Assembly (NCBI GenBank): GCA_964036665.1
Contig: OZ038528.1
Span: 14,080,501-14,144,500, forward strand
Direction of reading: 5' to 3'
DNA: 64,000 nt
DNA from: Gordius sp. MW1
Taxonomy: Eukaryota > Nematomorpha > Gordioida > Gordea > Gordiidae
Shown: piece by piece, positions 23,777 through 35,650 of the stretch
Numbering within the stretch: the first letter of the stretch is position 1
Layout of the letters: each line of letters starts with the position of its first letter
The notes under the pieces: generated by a model
The model's input: the letters and a program-made list of their open reading frames with translations, nothing else
Told to the model about the DNA's origin: nothing
The model's database searches: none
Program-made: the position numbers and the translations under genes

Positions 23777-24975
23777 TTTTTAGACTCTTATGATTGTTCT
23801 TGTTACTACCATTGATAATAAGACTTTTTGGCCGTCTGCTGACCAATGAAAAAAATGACCATTGGCCAAAATGTAAATCCAAGTTTCTTTTTTCTTTTTT
23901 ATGACTATTATGATTGTTCCTGTTACTACCATTGCTAATACGACTTTTCGGCCGTCCACTGGCTGCTGACCAAAGAAAAAATGACCATTGGCCAAAATGT
24001 GAATACAAGTTTATTTCTTCGTTTTTTTGACTATTATGATTGTTCCTGTTACTACCATTGCTATTATGACTTTTTTGGCCGTCTGCTGGCTGCTGACCAA
24101 TGAAAAAAATGACCATTGGCCAAAATGTGAATCCAAGTTTATTTTTTCGTTTTTTTGATTATTATGATTGTTCCTGTTACTACCATTGCTATTATGACTT
24201 TTTGGCCGTCCGCTGGCTGCTGACCGATGGAAAAAATGACCATTGGCCAAAATGTGATTCCAAGTTTTTTTTTCGTTTTAGTTTTGACTATTACGATTGT
24301 TCTTGTTACTATCATTGATAATAAGACTTTTTGGCCGTCCGCTGGCTGCTGACCAATGAAAAAAATGACCATTGGCCAAAATGTGAATCCGAGTTTATTT
24401 TTTCGTTTTTTTGACTATTATGATTATTCCTGTTACTACCATTGCTATTATGACTTTTTGGCCGTCCGCTGGCTGCTGACCGATGGAAAAAATGACCATT
24501 GGCCAAAATGTGATTCCAAGTTTTTTTTTCGTTTTAGTTTTGACTATTATGATTGTTCCTGTTACTACCATTGCTATGACTTTTTGGCCGTCAGCTGGCT
24601 GCTGACCAATGAAAAAATGACCATTGGCCAAAATGTGAATCGAAATTATTTTTTTCGTTTTTTTTGACTATTATGAGTGTTCCTGTTCCTACCATTGCTA
24701 TTATGACTTTTTGGCCGTCCGCTGGCTGCTGACCAATGGAATAAAATGACCATTGGCCAAAATGTGATTCGAAAATTTTTTTTTCGTTTTTTTTTACTAT
24801 TATGAATTTATATCCACTTTTACCGTGTCCTGGCTGCTGACCAATGGAATAAAATGACATTGGCCAAAATGTGATTCGAAATTTTTTTTTTCGTTTTTTT
24901 TACTCTTATGAATTTATATCCATTTTTACCGTGTGCTGGCTGCTGACCGATGGAAAAAAATGACCATTCGCCAAA
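23777..24975. repeat. Satellite, about 127-bp unit, 10 copies
   Basis: GGCCGT or its degenerate form recurs at about 23830, 23950, 24077, 24204, 24333, 24460, 24586, 24713, 24822 and 24929, so most units are 120-129 bp and the last two about 108. Each unit contains TGGCTGCTGACCAATG followed by ATGACCATTGGCCAAAATGT, two CCAAT cores in opposite orientation separated by an A-run. Long open frames on both strands here are by-products of the repeat and are not genes. Confidence 0.9.
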
Positions 24976-25099
24976 TTTTTGATTTTTATTAAAAATTGTT
25001 CAAATTCAACAAAAATTTCTCCCAACAATTCTGCAAATTCTTAACATTGTGATGTTTTATAATATAATGTTTGTTAGACCCATAATCACTAAAGGCCGT

Positions 25100-25188
25100 A
25101 AAAACTAATGTAATACGCAACTAGATGCAAACACTAAATCTAACCCTAACCCTTGCCTATATTACATTTTGCCTATATTACATTTTGC
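25100..25188 (-). repeat. Right member of the 90-bp inverted repeat pair
   Basis: This is the reverse complement of 17857-17946, including the two CCCTAA units (CTAACCCTAACCC) and the doubled TTGCCTATATTACATT word, with two mismatches. It lies just beyond the satellite. Confidence 0.85.
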
Positions 25189-25500
25189 CTATAAATGGAA
25201 AATTTGTATAAATAATTAATTAATCATTAGGCATTTAATACCCCCCTATAGGCATTCTCGCCCCTTCCCAACTTTCTCGCCCATAAATTGCATAGCAAAT
25301 ATGATACATTTATACGAAGTAAAGATGAGTCGTCCCCCCTTCCCTTCTCCCCTCCCCTCCCCCTTCCTACGAGGGCCGAAGGCCCGAGTTTTTTAATGTT
25401 CCGATTTATAATTATAATGGATATTTATTACAGGGATTTAATATATTCCTCTCTCTTTATTTAAAATGGATTGAATTACAATTTTAATGATTAATATGCA
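25189..25500. other. C-rich and AT-rich spacer
   Basis: It contains CCCCTTCCC-type pyrimidine runs at 25257-25275 and 25336-25370 and GAGGGCCGAAGGCCC, a short hairpin. No gene was seen. Confidence 0.4.
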
Positions 25501-25660
25501 AGTTATTTACGTTTAAAAACGCCAAAATCGGTGTTTTTAGCAACTTTGACAACAAAAGTTTCAAAAACTTGGCGTATAGCGAAAAAATTAAAAATATATT
25601 TGTGTTTACCGCGAAAAACTCAAAATATGTTTGCTTAATTTTTCTCGCTGAACTGTGTTA

Positions 25661-26064
25661 TTAGTCGAGCGCCATTTTCATTGTCGCATTTAATTTTAAT
25701 ATTTTTTTGACTATGCTTAAAAATTGGAATAAGATTATTATATTTCTCCAAAAAATAGAGAAAGAACACAACAGTAGCTAAAGCTGGGCCATTATTAATT
25801 GAATTGGTTTTATTACAGTTTAAACTCCACTTTTTCCTTATACGCCAAAAAATATTGTTAGAGGCTACATAATATTATAATAATTCTATTTTGTTTTTAG
25901 AGCTTTCTACCATTCCCAAAGGAACTCAGAAAATAAATTATATATTAACATTTTATTCAAAAATATCATGCTTAGCTTAGCTCAATTAAATGAAAATGAA
26001 TGATAATTTAGGGAGGAATAAAATATAGATTTTTCGATATTTTTTAAATTAATTACGCATGTAT
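25661..26064 (-). other. Presumed 3' flank of the Pax gene
   Basis: On the minus strand an AATAAAA lies at about 25951-25957, roughly 110 bp past the Pax stop codon, and another near 25804. Either could serve for polyadenylation. I found no convincing further coding exon in this stretch. Confidence 0.4.
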
Positions 26065-29000
26065 TTAAAAAATCATGCAATTTATGAAAAATTTACCAAT
26101 GAAGTTCCCAAAGTTCGGTAATGAGTTGGTATAATGCATCTTTATTTCATCGCCGATTAAATCTTTTGGATCAACTCCTCTCGCGATCACACACGGTCTT
26201 TCATGCATTTGCTCTAGTCCTTCTTCCGGTTCCAAAATGCGAATATTTCCTAAATTGGCACAAGGAGCCACTTTCCCGTTACTGCATGACTTATTTGATG
26301 GTTCAACCAGTTGGAGACTGGCTAGGTCTCTCTTTGCTAGCATGTCATAATCGAAACTAGGTAAAGACGGCAGATCCCCATTCATTCCATTGAATGGGTT
26401 AAATTGGGGTATATTATAAAATTGAGCATTTTTAAACAAATTTATGGGGGAAATTATTGGGAACGATTTAAAGAAATTGTTGACGCGCGGTAATATTTCC
26501 GGTGTTTGATTTGGTCCCGCATGATTTTTTAGGTTAAAAAGATTCGTAATTTCATCGCAATTATTGTTTGGAGGTTGATCGAGTTTGAGGTAAAGGTTGT
26601 TAAGCAATAAAATGTCATTCAAATGTTGAAACGAATTATCGGTTTCATTTATTTTTGCTTCGTTCGCGTTAACATGGTGGGATTCAGGGACACCATAGGT
26701 CTGACTAAGGGGTGGCGCTGCTTCGTTTAATTGACTCCAAGCAACGTCAGATAAAGCTTTTGTGCCGTACAAGTTCAAAAATTCGGCTGCTAAGTTATTA
26801 TTTAAAGCGAGACTATTTATAAGAGGCGAAAGAGGGCTTTTATGAGGAAATTTGGATAACGGGAATAATTCGGGATAACTGATGCCATTGGATTGAGGTT
26901 CTTTGCCGATTCCCCAACTTGATTCTATATGATTTAAAAATAAGTAGGTTTTTGAAAGTCTACAGTTTTAGTTAGAATGAATAAAGTGAAGCATAATAGA
27001 AGATTGAGATGTAACGTTATGAGGGATGAGAATTAGCATACTGGGGAAAAAATTAACTAGTTTGACAATGTCAAAAATTTGCCCGATTTAAACAATTGTT
27101 ATTTCAGACCTGAGTGGCTACCGTCGAGCTTGGCAAGAAATGGACAAATAATTATTATGACTCGCTAGCACATACGTTAGATCAAGCCTAAAGTTATGAG
27201 GTTTGTAAAAAGATGGTACTAAAATTCTCCTTTTCCCGGGGGACTTCCTTAATGTATACCTAATAGCATGTATTATTCCTATAAAAGCTTTTAATTTAAA
27301 AAATCATTTTCTCAATTTTTTGCATCCAATAAATTATCCTCCCCCTTCCCTTTTTTCCCCGAAAATACTTATGATTTTTGATTCCTTGGAAAAGATCCAA
27401 TTCTATTAGCACACACATCTTATACATAATTTGGTACATACTATGATGAAATAATTTTTAACCTTTAGGAATACTTAAACTTTTTAATAGCGGGATGCTG
27501 TTAAAGAGATTATAATTTCCTTCAGTAGGATCAGATTTGGTTGATGACTGAAAAGTTTTATCTGACTGGACTAAACAATTGTAATCGGAAGTGGGCATCG
27601 GAATATACAAATCAGTTTGTGAGTGTGATGGATTTTCAGTACCCTAATTAAAATAAATATATGACGAAATCAATTGTAAAAACGAACACATTATTAATGT
27701 TATATAAATCTTTATATTAACTTATCAAAATAGGTAAAATACTTGTTTCTTAGCTTCTTGCATAGAAGTCATGTTGTTCGCCTCATTTATTGAATTTAAC
27801 ATTGCTATTTTGTCATATAAAGCATTTTGCAAACGCCCACATTCTTTTGCAAATTTTGGTAATACATCGGTTAAATTGCATCCAAAATCTATTTTATATA
27901 TTATTATTTAATTAGCACATGGTTAAAAACTTTTCTTGGGTATATTAAGATTTGTCTTTAATGCATCAGTGTTTCCCTGAAAATTAAAATTTATGCTTTT
28001 GGTTGGTAGTGCTTGTGAGAGAATAGCGGTTTCAGTATTGCCTTTTAATTTAGAATTTGAGTCCATATCAAACTTTTTATTTGATTCGTCCGGATTATCA
28101 CTTTCTAGACCTTGGAAGGAATTCGCTGCGATTTCAAGTTCCGTCATTTTACTTGAAGATGGGCCTTCTTCGTTATCCATTTTACTAAAAACGAAGGAAG
28201 ATTTAGCCATTTCTATAATTGAAGGTAAATCAGCTGAGCTAGATAATGATTGAGCAACGAGTTTATTGTTCAGTGATTTCTTTTGTCTGCAAACACCTTT
28301 ACTTTTTCCCATTTTGTAAAAATCGGACTTTTTCGATTTTAGCACAGATTTTGAGAAAATTTTATCATTGTCGAAGGGTTTTTCGTGATGATTGCCGGTT
28401 TTATCTTGCTCTATCATCTCAATACTCTCATGATCTTGTTCCTCGTTGTCATTGATTCGATAACAAAATTTTAGTTTTTCAGCTGATTTGTTTCTTACGA
28501 TCCTTTATTAATTATCGTGATAAATGAATAAACGGTTTTAAATAATACCTATTGATTGAACTAACGCTCGGTATTGTATCAGCATCACAAACTCCATCAG
28601 CTAAAAGTTTGTCTCTAATTTCCCAAGCAAACATCGTAGGGTTCCGACCTTTATAAGCGGTTATGGCATCAACTACATCATTAGTGGCAACTTTTGGTTT
28701 GCTTCCACCTATAACTCCTGGTCTTATTGATCCCGTCTCGTAATATCTAATTTATTATATGTATGATTATGAGAAAATTTAATATCCAAATATAACAGTA
28801 ATTAAAGATAAGTGTTGAAGTTTAAAGTGTATAAATTTGTAGTTAACTTCCTATAATCCGTTAAATGATTGTGCATATAGTTAATGACTATTATAATAAA
28901 ACAAACTCCTAATATCTATAGTCTCTTTCTTAACTTCCTATCATGTTTTGTTGCTATAAAAATATAAGTACGGATATAAACCTGCCCAATATTTTCGAGA

Positions 29001-30091
29001 CGCATCCGTGAGAAACTCGAAGCTGTCGCGATATTTCACAGGGCCTAACGCCCTGTTGTGCCAATTGAACGATACGATGGCGAACTGAATCAGGTAACGG
29101 ACGACCATTGACAAACATGCCACCTAACTGATTGACGCCACCATGTTCTACAATTTAAAATTTTATTTTTACTAATATTCAAATTTTATGAACCTAAGAT
29201 AGGTTAAAAGATTCGTAAATTATACTAACTTCTACTGAATTTTCGATCATTCCCCATTGAAAACATGTTTACAGCGTCTTTCGTAGTTTCAGCTGTCTTT
29301 ACATTGGTCATTATAATTCCATTGGCATAATCACCATTTGTCATATCAGATGTCACTCTGGACGTCAAATCATTGTCTAGCGAATTAAAAATTTGGGTAT
29401 CTGGGTCAAAGTCATATACATTAAGTTTCAAAAGATTGCTGTCTGCTGATCCATTTTGTAGCGTTGCACAAAATTCCTGACCGCTTAACACTGAAGAGTT
29501 GTATTGAGCTATTGATTGACTCGGTGGGGAGCACAAGGCAAATGATGAGGGGTTTGAAAGGCCGGCAATAAAATCCTTGGAAGCCAGGTAGCCTGTATCA
29601 TCGTTGTTGAATTTTAGTAAATACAAATCATCACCACAACCTAAATTAGAGGTTAGGGATGAAATCGTCTCGAGCCGCGATGTCAATTTGCCCCTTTCTT
29701 CGAAAGAAGGAGGCAGAGGTTGAATGGGAGGTAGTGCCAGTATACTTTCTTCTACTAACATATCATGGCTATCGTTAATATCTTGAATTTGCTGAACTAA
29801 AGATTCTAAGGGATTTTTAATTTGTCCTATTGAACTTAAAATGGCAATACTGGGTAGAACATTGTTGCCTGTCGGGGTAGAGTCGGCCGAATAGTATCGT
29901 AAATCGCCGTATTTGGGCAAGGGTAAAGCTTTTGGGATGTTGGCTAAAGACTCTATGTAAAATTGAACTTGGCTGTTTAAGTCCTGAATGTCGGGACAAT
30001 GATCGTTTTGCCCATTCATGTTATGATTCTCTGTACATGACAAATTTGGTAACCAACTTATACTTTCTTCCTCCTTTGAAGTGCCGTTCAT
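26065..30091 (-). CDS. Pax2/5/8-class paired-domain transcription factor, no homeodomain, 7 exons
   Basis: The exons are 29236-30091, 28982-29147, 28549-28746, 27931-28502, 27743-27888, 27463-27643 and 26065-26924, all in phase, giving about 992 aa. The paired domain (residues about 287-411) begins [20 protein letters not shown] and contains [57 protein letters not shown] and [15 protein letters not shown] and H in RQLRVSHGC are the specificity residues shared by Pax2/5/8, PaxB and Pax1/9; Pax6 differs. The intron after KILGR lies within the paired box. Residues 1-285 are Ser/Asn/Asp-rich without known domains. The tail of about 580 residues shows no homeodomain or octapeptide. An alternative first-exon donor at 29230 adds two residues. 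An in-frame AG upstream of the ATG allows a further 5' exon. Exon 4's donor (AAAA|GTTTTTAA) is weak but phase-correct. Confidence 0.9.
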
Positions 30092-30285
30092 GGAATTAAT
30101 AAGTGCCTTTTCCTTTTCTAATTAATAATTTGTTATTAAAAAAGGTATTAAATAAATTTTTTACATACAATAGTGTTGATGCTCATTAAATAAATCTGCT
30201 TTTTTAATATTTAAATGTTAATTAAAATTTATTAAACTAGTAATTATTATTTATCACATGAACTTTGAATCTTACTCTGCTTAAC
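30092..30285 (-). other. 5' flank or intron upstream of the Pax start
   Basis: The reading frame stays open for ten codons before the ATG (KEKALINS precedes it) up to an acceptor-like TTAG at about 30121. The ATG may therefore be internal to a longer protein with an upstream exon, which I could not find. The rest is AT-rich. Confidence 0.4.
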
Positions 30286-30511
30286 TAAATTATACTATCT
30301 CATATTTTATATTAGAGACATGAAACTACAAGAGGCCTGCATGAGGACCTGGTTAAAAAAATTTGAAATCTTTCGTTCGAGTCGGGGGCAAGGCTCCTAA
30401 ATTATACTATCTCATATTTTATATTAGAGACATGAAACTACAAGAGGCCTGCATGAGGACCTGGTTAAAAAATATTGAAATCTTTCGAGTCGGGGGTAAG
30501 GCTCTGTCCCC
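30286..30511 (+). repeat. Tandem duplication of about 115 bp
   Basis: Two near-identical copies sit side by side (about 30286-30398 and 30399-30511), each running from AATTATACTATCTCATATTT through GAGGCCTGCATGAGGACCTG to GAGTCGGGGG. Downstream, GCAGGCCTTTGCATT at about 30621 is an inverted relative of the GAGGCCTGCA word, so this may be the duplicated left end of a small hAT-type element. Confidence 0.75.
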
Positions 30512-30639
30512 AAACTTAACGAAATTTAGAATTAATGATACGATATATTTTTCCTTTAGGTCAAATCGAATTTTATTTTTTTCTAGGTCGGGTGGGGTTC
30601 AGGTTAAAAAGGGTAACTTTGCAGGCCTTTGCATTAATA

Positions 30640-33600
30640 GCATGGGTTGGACACTTAGACAGAAATTGGAGGGTGACCCGACAATTTTTATGTTGCTAAT
30701 AAAACACAATTAAAGATGCATTTAATGTTAAAAATTTAAGATGGGTGAGCAAAATAAGCAAAAATAATATCGCGCGTAGCCCAAATTACCAAGCAGTTGG
30801 AATTTGAAACTTTCTTTTTAAAAATGCTTTTTTAGGCTGGACCTTCTATCCTCATCCTTTTCTTTAATTCGAAATATCAATTTACCTTTAAAATTTTAGG
30901 GTAACGTCAAAATTTATTTTCAATCTATAATATAGTTTATATGATATCAAATAGCTATTTCGTTAAATTTGAAGATTTTAGTATTAAATTAATTTATTGT
31001 TTGTTGCCATTCTTAAAAAGTGTGAACCCTCTGATAAGTTAGTTAACAACGGGCTGAATTTAAATTGATTTTAAATGGTTACGACAAAAGGTTCATATAT
31101 TTTTCTCTAAAAATAGGCCCCATTTAATAGCAAAATTGCCGTCCAGCGCTCACCTGAACTTTTTAATTGTCAGCCGGGTTAAGGTCGAATTATTAAAGCT
31201 GCTCAATCTACCCAGCCGAAATTATTCCATTTGCCCCTCAGGCTGTAATAAATTGGATCTTAAAATATTGAAGCCAAATACTTAAAAACCGCTAATGTTT
31301 ATTATATAATAAACATTCATTTAGTCAGCTTTATTTTAATTATAATTAAAACAAAGCTGACAAAATTTAAAACAAAAATGTTTAAAGGTGTGAAGGAGGA
31401 GGAAAGAGGTTCAAGATTGCTAAAACATCCTAAGCTTCAAGAGACAAAAATCCTAATCCTGCATTTTAAATTTTTCCGTCAATAAAAACTTATTCATCAG
31501 GCTATTAATTATATAGTGAACATTTTTCACCAATTTGATAAACTAATTCTCGAAGTCGTTAAAAAGAACCACGAATACTTTATGGAAAATGACCGTATAT
31601 TTTGTGGATATTACACGAAAAACTAAAATAAGCTCAAATCCTGTTGGGATGAAAGCCCAGGTCAGCCCAAAATTCTAAGGGTCGGGCAAGCTTTATAAAT
31701 TTTTATGAAAATTAAGTTTAATTTTTTTTAATGTTTGGTTAATGATGAATACCTTTTTATTTTAAACTTTTGTTAACAAATTTCGATATTTTTAATTTTG
31801 AGTCAAAATAGATCGTCGCGTTAATGATATAAATTATTTGTAACCCGGATTACTACAAAATCCAACAATAATCACAAAAATAGTTATCTCATTTTTCCAT
31901 GCAAATTTTTAAAAAATTCGATGTGAGATAAATGAGCAATAAATTAAGAGTAACAGTAATTTTCTATTAAATTTAAATCATAACATATGTAATTTAAATT
32001 ACTTCAAAGGTGTTTATAAGTAAAATGCTTGAGTGAATGCACGGCAAGCGCTCATGTATGACAACGACTGTCCTTTTCCATTAAGCATACCGTAAAAGAA
32101 TCCAACCGAATCATTCATTGTTGCATGTCGTTCCACTGACTATATAAAGGTAACGAGGGTGGATATTAGCTGATTTCTTGCATTATTATATCTCAGATTG
32201 AAATGGATGATTTGTATTTCATAAGAATATTTAGAATTTTATATGATAACAGTATGATTTTGATTAAATGCGAGCTACTAGTAAACGAGGGAGTCTTTTT
32301 TAATGATAATTCGTGGTAGCACAGGAGTATAAGATGTAGCACAATATGCCTGTCTTTAATAGTCAGCCAATGCGCTGTAATTAAGCACTACACCTTAAAT
32401 GGCGTCTTCTTGGTGATATATCATCATAGAAGCTTAATAATATTGTAAAACTCTTAGTTTTTCCCTAATATTTCTAATAATTACAAATAGGCGTTTAATA
32501 AATATCCATTTAATTAAACTATTTTTCGGTCCCAGAGCTATGTTCAAAGGTGATAATACTTAATAGCTTACCTTCTATTGTTTAATTTCTCCCCCTCGAT
32601 CCGTTCGTATACTATCGCGCCAATCAAAATTAGTTTACCATCTCATAGCTCTATCATGGGCTGTCGTGGGTGGGGTGTCCTCTTGAATAGTAACTTTCTA
32701 TTCTAGGTACCCAGAGAAAAACCTATTTAACCGCTACAATTGTCAACTTGTGTGACAGCAAAAAGAAGGGGAGGGGTGCTGTTTTGTACAGCAAATGAAG
32801 CACATAACATAATGGAGTTGGAGAGGACACAAAAGGCTGTTAGTTGCATTCGAGAAAATTAAAAAAAGGTGGATAAAATAATTTTATTGTCACCCTCCCC
32901 TCCCCTTTATTCATTTATTTGCTGCGCGACCTCCTGAGTCCCCCCAGTCACATCTTTTTTATTTCAACGCGCCGCAAATTTATATTGTTAATTTTTTTTG
33001 CAGTCGGAAGGGGGAGAAGGAGGGGTATGTTTGAATGTGTGGATAGTGTTGTATATAGCATACTTAATGTAAGTATTATTATCTTCATTTGCGTCCCCTA
33101 GGTTCTTTTACCTTCTTCTTTCTCATCGGTTGTTTGGAATGCGTAACCGACTTCGAATCTTTTTTTCATTAGGTAACAACAGCACAGGGTTTGCGGACTT
33201 TAACGGCATTTTATTAGAATATTTTAGCAGCTTATTTACTTATGATTTAGAAATTCCAACTCCAAACAACCTTTCCAAAATGCTCAAATATTAAATATAT
33301 GAAAATTCTAAACTAAGAAAATTAGATCTTGATTTTATTTAAAAATCAAGGGGGCTTTTCTTAAGTAAGGAAACTTTTAAGTTTTAGAGCCTCAAAGCAT
33401 TTTTAGCAAATTTAAAGATCGAAATTACAATATTTGTTATGGCGCTTGAAATTTTTAAAATAGAAGCCTGCTATTATAAATTGGGAATTAAGTCGACATA
33501 AACGAGAAAATTTTGATCCAAGTGCGTTTACAAGCAAGACGTACTAGCATAGAAGTATTAGGCACTTCAAATAAAATATCATATAGTAAATTTGCTCATT

Positions 33601-34465
33601 TATCTGATTATATATAAAGATTAACACATAAAATACCCTTTGCGACTTTCCTAAAAATGAGCTAGCGGTTCGACAGCATATATGCATCCAACGCGGTGAT
33701 TAGAGCCTTGCAAGGGCAGCTCGACTCGGGCCTAAGGCTAGATCTAATTGCAGGTCTGGCTCGGACAAAAATTATTCAAACTAGGGTGGGGCCTTATGAA
33801 TCAGTCTGACCCAAGTTTGGCAAATAACATAATAGCTTTTAAACTCCAACCCCTTATCCCTGTATATAGAAAAGTATTTTGATCAAAACTGTAACTTTTA
33901 TATTAATATTCACATTGTCGTACGCAGGGGTGGGTAGGGGTTGAACTAAGTCTGCTCGTCATATGTTTTATTTAATGTTTACCATTAAATCCACCTTTTG
34001 AATTTAAATATTTACCCATTTTTAAAACAAAAAAAGTGAATTTACCTTCCTCATTGGTTAACAAATAAAAATGAATCTTAATAAATGATTATTTTATAAA
34101 ATGTAGATGGCACAAAATTGCTATAACATCACATCATCACAGTATTTATGAGTTTTTAAATGATATATTTTTTTAAATGCTGTTTTTAATGTTTATTTTT
34201 ACTTACCTCGTAGAAATATTTTATTTAACCAAAATTATTATAATCCATATGTCCTTCCATTTTTTGTGCACATTTCAAACCCCACAAAAATGGTGTACTT
34301 AAGATAATGAGCAGTGGGCTTCCCCCACCCCACGCGAACTTTGAACAAAAACTTATAAAAATTAATGTAATGTCTTTAAAATTTAATGAGTAAAATAGCC
34401 CCCTTCGATTTCGCTTATTTTTCTAATTGAATAAACTTTATTTACAAAAAGTGTAATGATAAATT
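30640..34465. other. Long region without a supported gene
   Basis: Both strands were scanned. There are short frames (for example 35 codons from an ATG near 31378, 38 codons near 32203) but nothing with a domain or splice support. A TATATAAAGG at 32141-32150 on the plus strand is a good TATA-box candidate, with a short ORF starting about 60 bp later. Pyrimidine-rich runs occur at 32590 and 32890. At 33700-33780 a GGGCC-rich patch resembles decayed hAT ends. Confidence 0.3.
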
Positions 34466-34721
34466 CATTAGCGTAGCCAGGATTTCTCAAGGGGGGGGAG
34501 GAAAGCTACCCAAATTTTTTTGTTGATATTTTATTTGTAATTAAAGATAAAAATGTAACAACCAAAAAGTCGGGCCCGCTGCTGGGCCCACGCGGCCTGG
34601 GGGCCGTGCAGGCATCACAAATCAAGATTTTTAAGGGGTCTGGGCGGGCACCATAACAATGAGATTTTTTATATAGTTTACTATCACCGTCCCCCGCGAT
34701 TTAATATAGGGTTGCCTGAGA

Positions 34722-35650
34722 AAGCAAAATATCCCTGACGCATAAATACGGCTTATGAAAAATAGTTATGAAGCCTCAAACTCTTGTAGGACGACAGTTG
34801 GAGACTCTAAATCTTTTTGGGTTAAAATTGGATTACATCAAGGATCTGCTTTAAGTCCCTTTTTATTTAATATAATTATAGACACGATAACGAGGGACAT
34901 TCAAAGCCATCGCCATAGTGTATGCTATATGCCGATGATATAGTACTATGCGAGGAAACTAGGGAGAAAGTATCCGAAGAAGCCGAAAAGTGGTCAAAGC
35001 GCTTAGCTGGGTATGGTTTAAAGGTCAACGATCGAAAAGCGGTACACATGGAAATGAACGTTACAAGTACCCCATCGTTGGATGACCATCTAAAGTACCC
35101 AAAAGTAGACGTTTACATACCTCGGCTCGATCAAGAGGGAGGTTGCGCAACAGAAGTCAATGCCCGGATCCAAAAAGGATGGCTTAAATGGCGAAGTATA
35201 TCCGGCGTAATGTGCGACAAGAAAATGCCAATATAGTTGAAGAGCAAAGCTTACAAATCCATCCTAAGACCGGTGTTACTCAAGTTAAAAATGGGCATTA
35301 AACACCACGGAAGGAAAGCTATTACAAGCCACAGAGATGAGAATGATACGGTGGAACTTGGGGTATCCTAAGCTCGACCATATGACGAATGACTTTTTTA
35401 TGACAAAAATGGGTATTCAACCTATGGCGAACATGATTAACGAAAATCGGCTAAGGTGGTATGGGCATATACTAAGAAGGGACACGGATGACGTAAATCG
35501 AAAAGTATTGGACATGAAGGTACCGGGGAAGAGAGGAAGAGGACGACCCCGTGTCACGTGGAAAGGGCAAGTCGATAAAGCTATGAAAACTAAAGAGATT
35601 ATCAAGACATGGCCCTCACCCGGTCAAGATGGGAGAAACTTATTATAACA
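34722..35650 (+). pseudogene. RTE-like non-LTR reverse transcriptase, interrupted
   Basis: The open pieces at 34755-34943, 34922-35236 and 35337-35648 together cover part of an RT. Visible blocks are KIGLHQGSALSPFLFNIIID, then MLYADDIVLCEE (the YADD catalytic box), then KRLAGYGLKVNDRKAVHMEM, and a C-terminal stretch LRWYGHILRRDTDDVNRKVL with GKRGRGRPRVTW. These are the hallmarks of RTE-type elements. At least two frameshifts (near 34930 and 35240) and a missing N-terminal half make it non-functional. It is the better copy of the fragment at 1495-2300. The matching endonuclease portion is at 43500-44430 on the other strand. Confidence 0.8.

Larger units (their letters stand above)
22890..25660. 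repeat. Foldback-like block with central satellite
   Basis: Two outer arms (about 22890-23100 and, inverted, 25500-25650) share the segment around CTGTCAAAGCTGCTAAAAAC / GTTTTTAGCAACTTTGACAA. An inner pair ATTGCTATGCAATTTATGGGC (23424-23444) is matched in reverse near 25278-25300. The satellite lies between them. A related block, partly rearranged, is at 44788-45760. The nested inverted arrangement suggests a foldback or composite DNA element; no target duplication was found. No protein-coding sequence was seen. Confidence 0.5.

Noticed and set aside
23658-24860. A series of overlapping 64-152-codon frames on both strands across the satellite, repeating MANGHFF and GQQPADGQK-like words
   Set aside because: They follow the 127-bp period, switch frame between units and occur on both strands; they are by-products of the tandem repeat.
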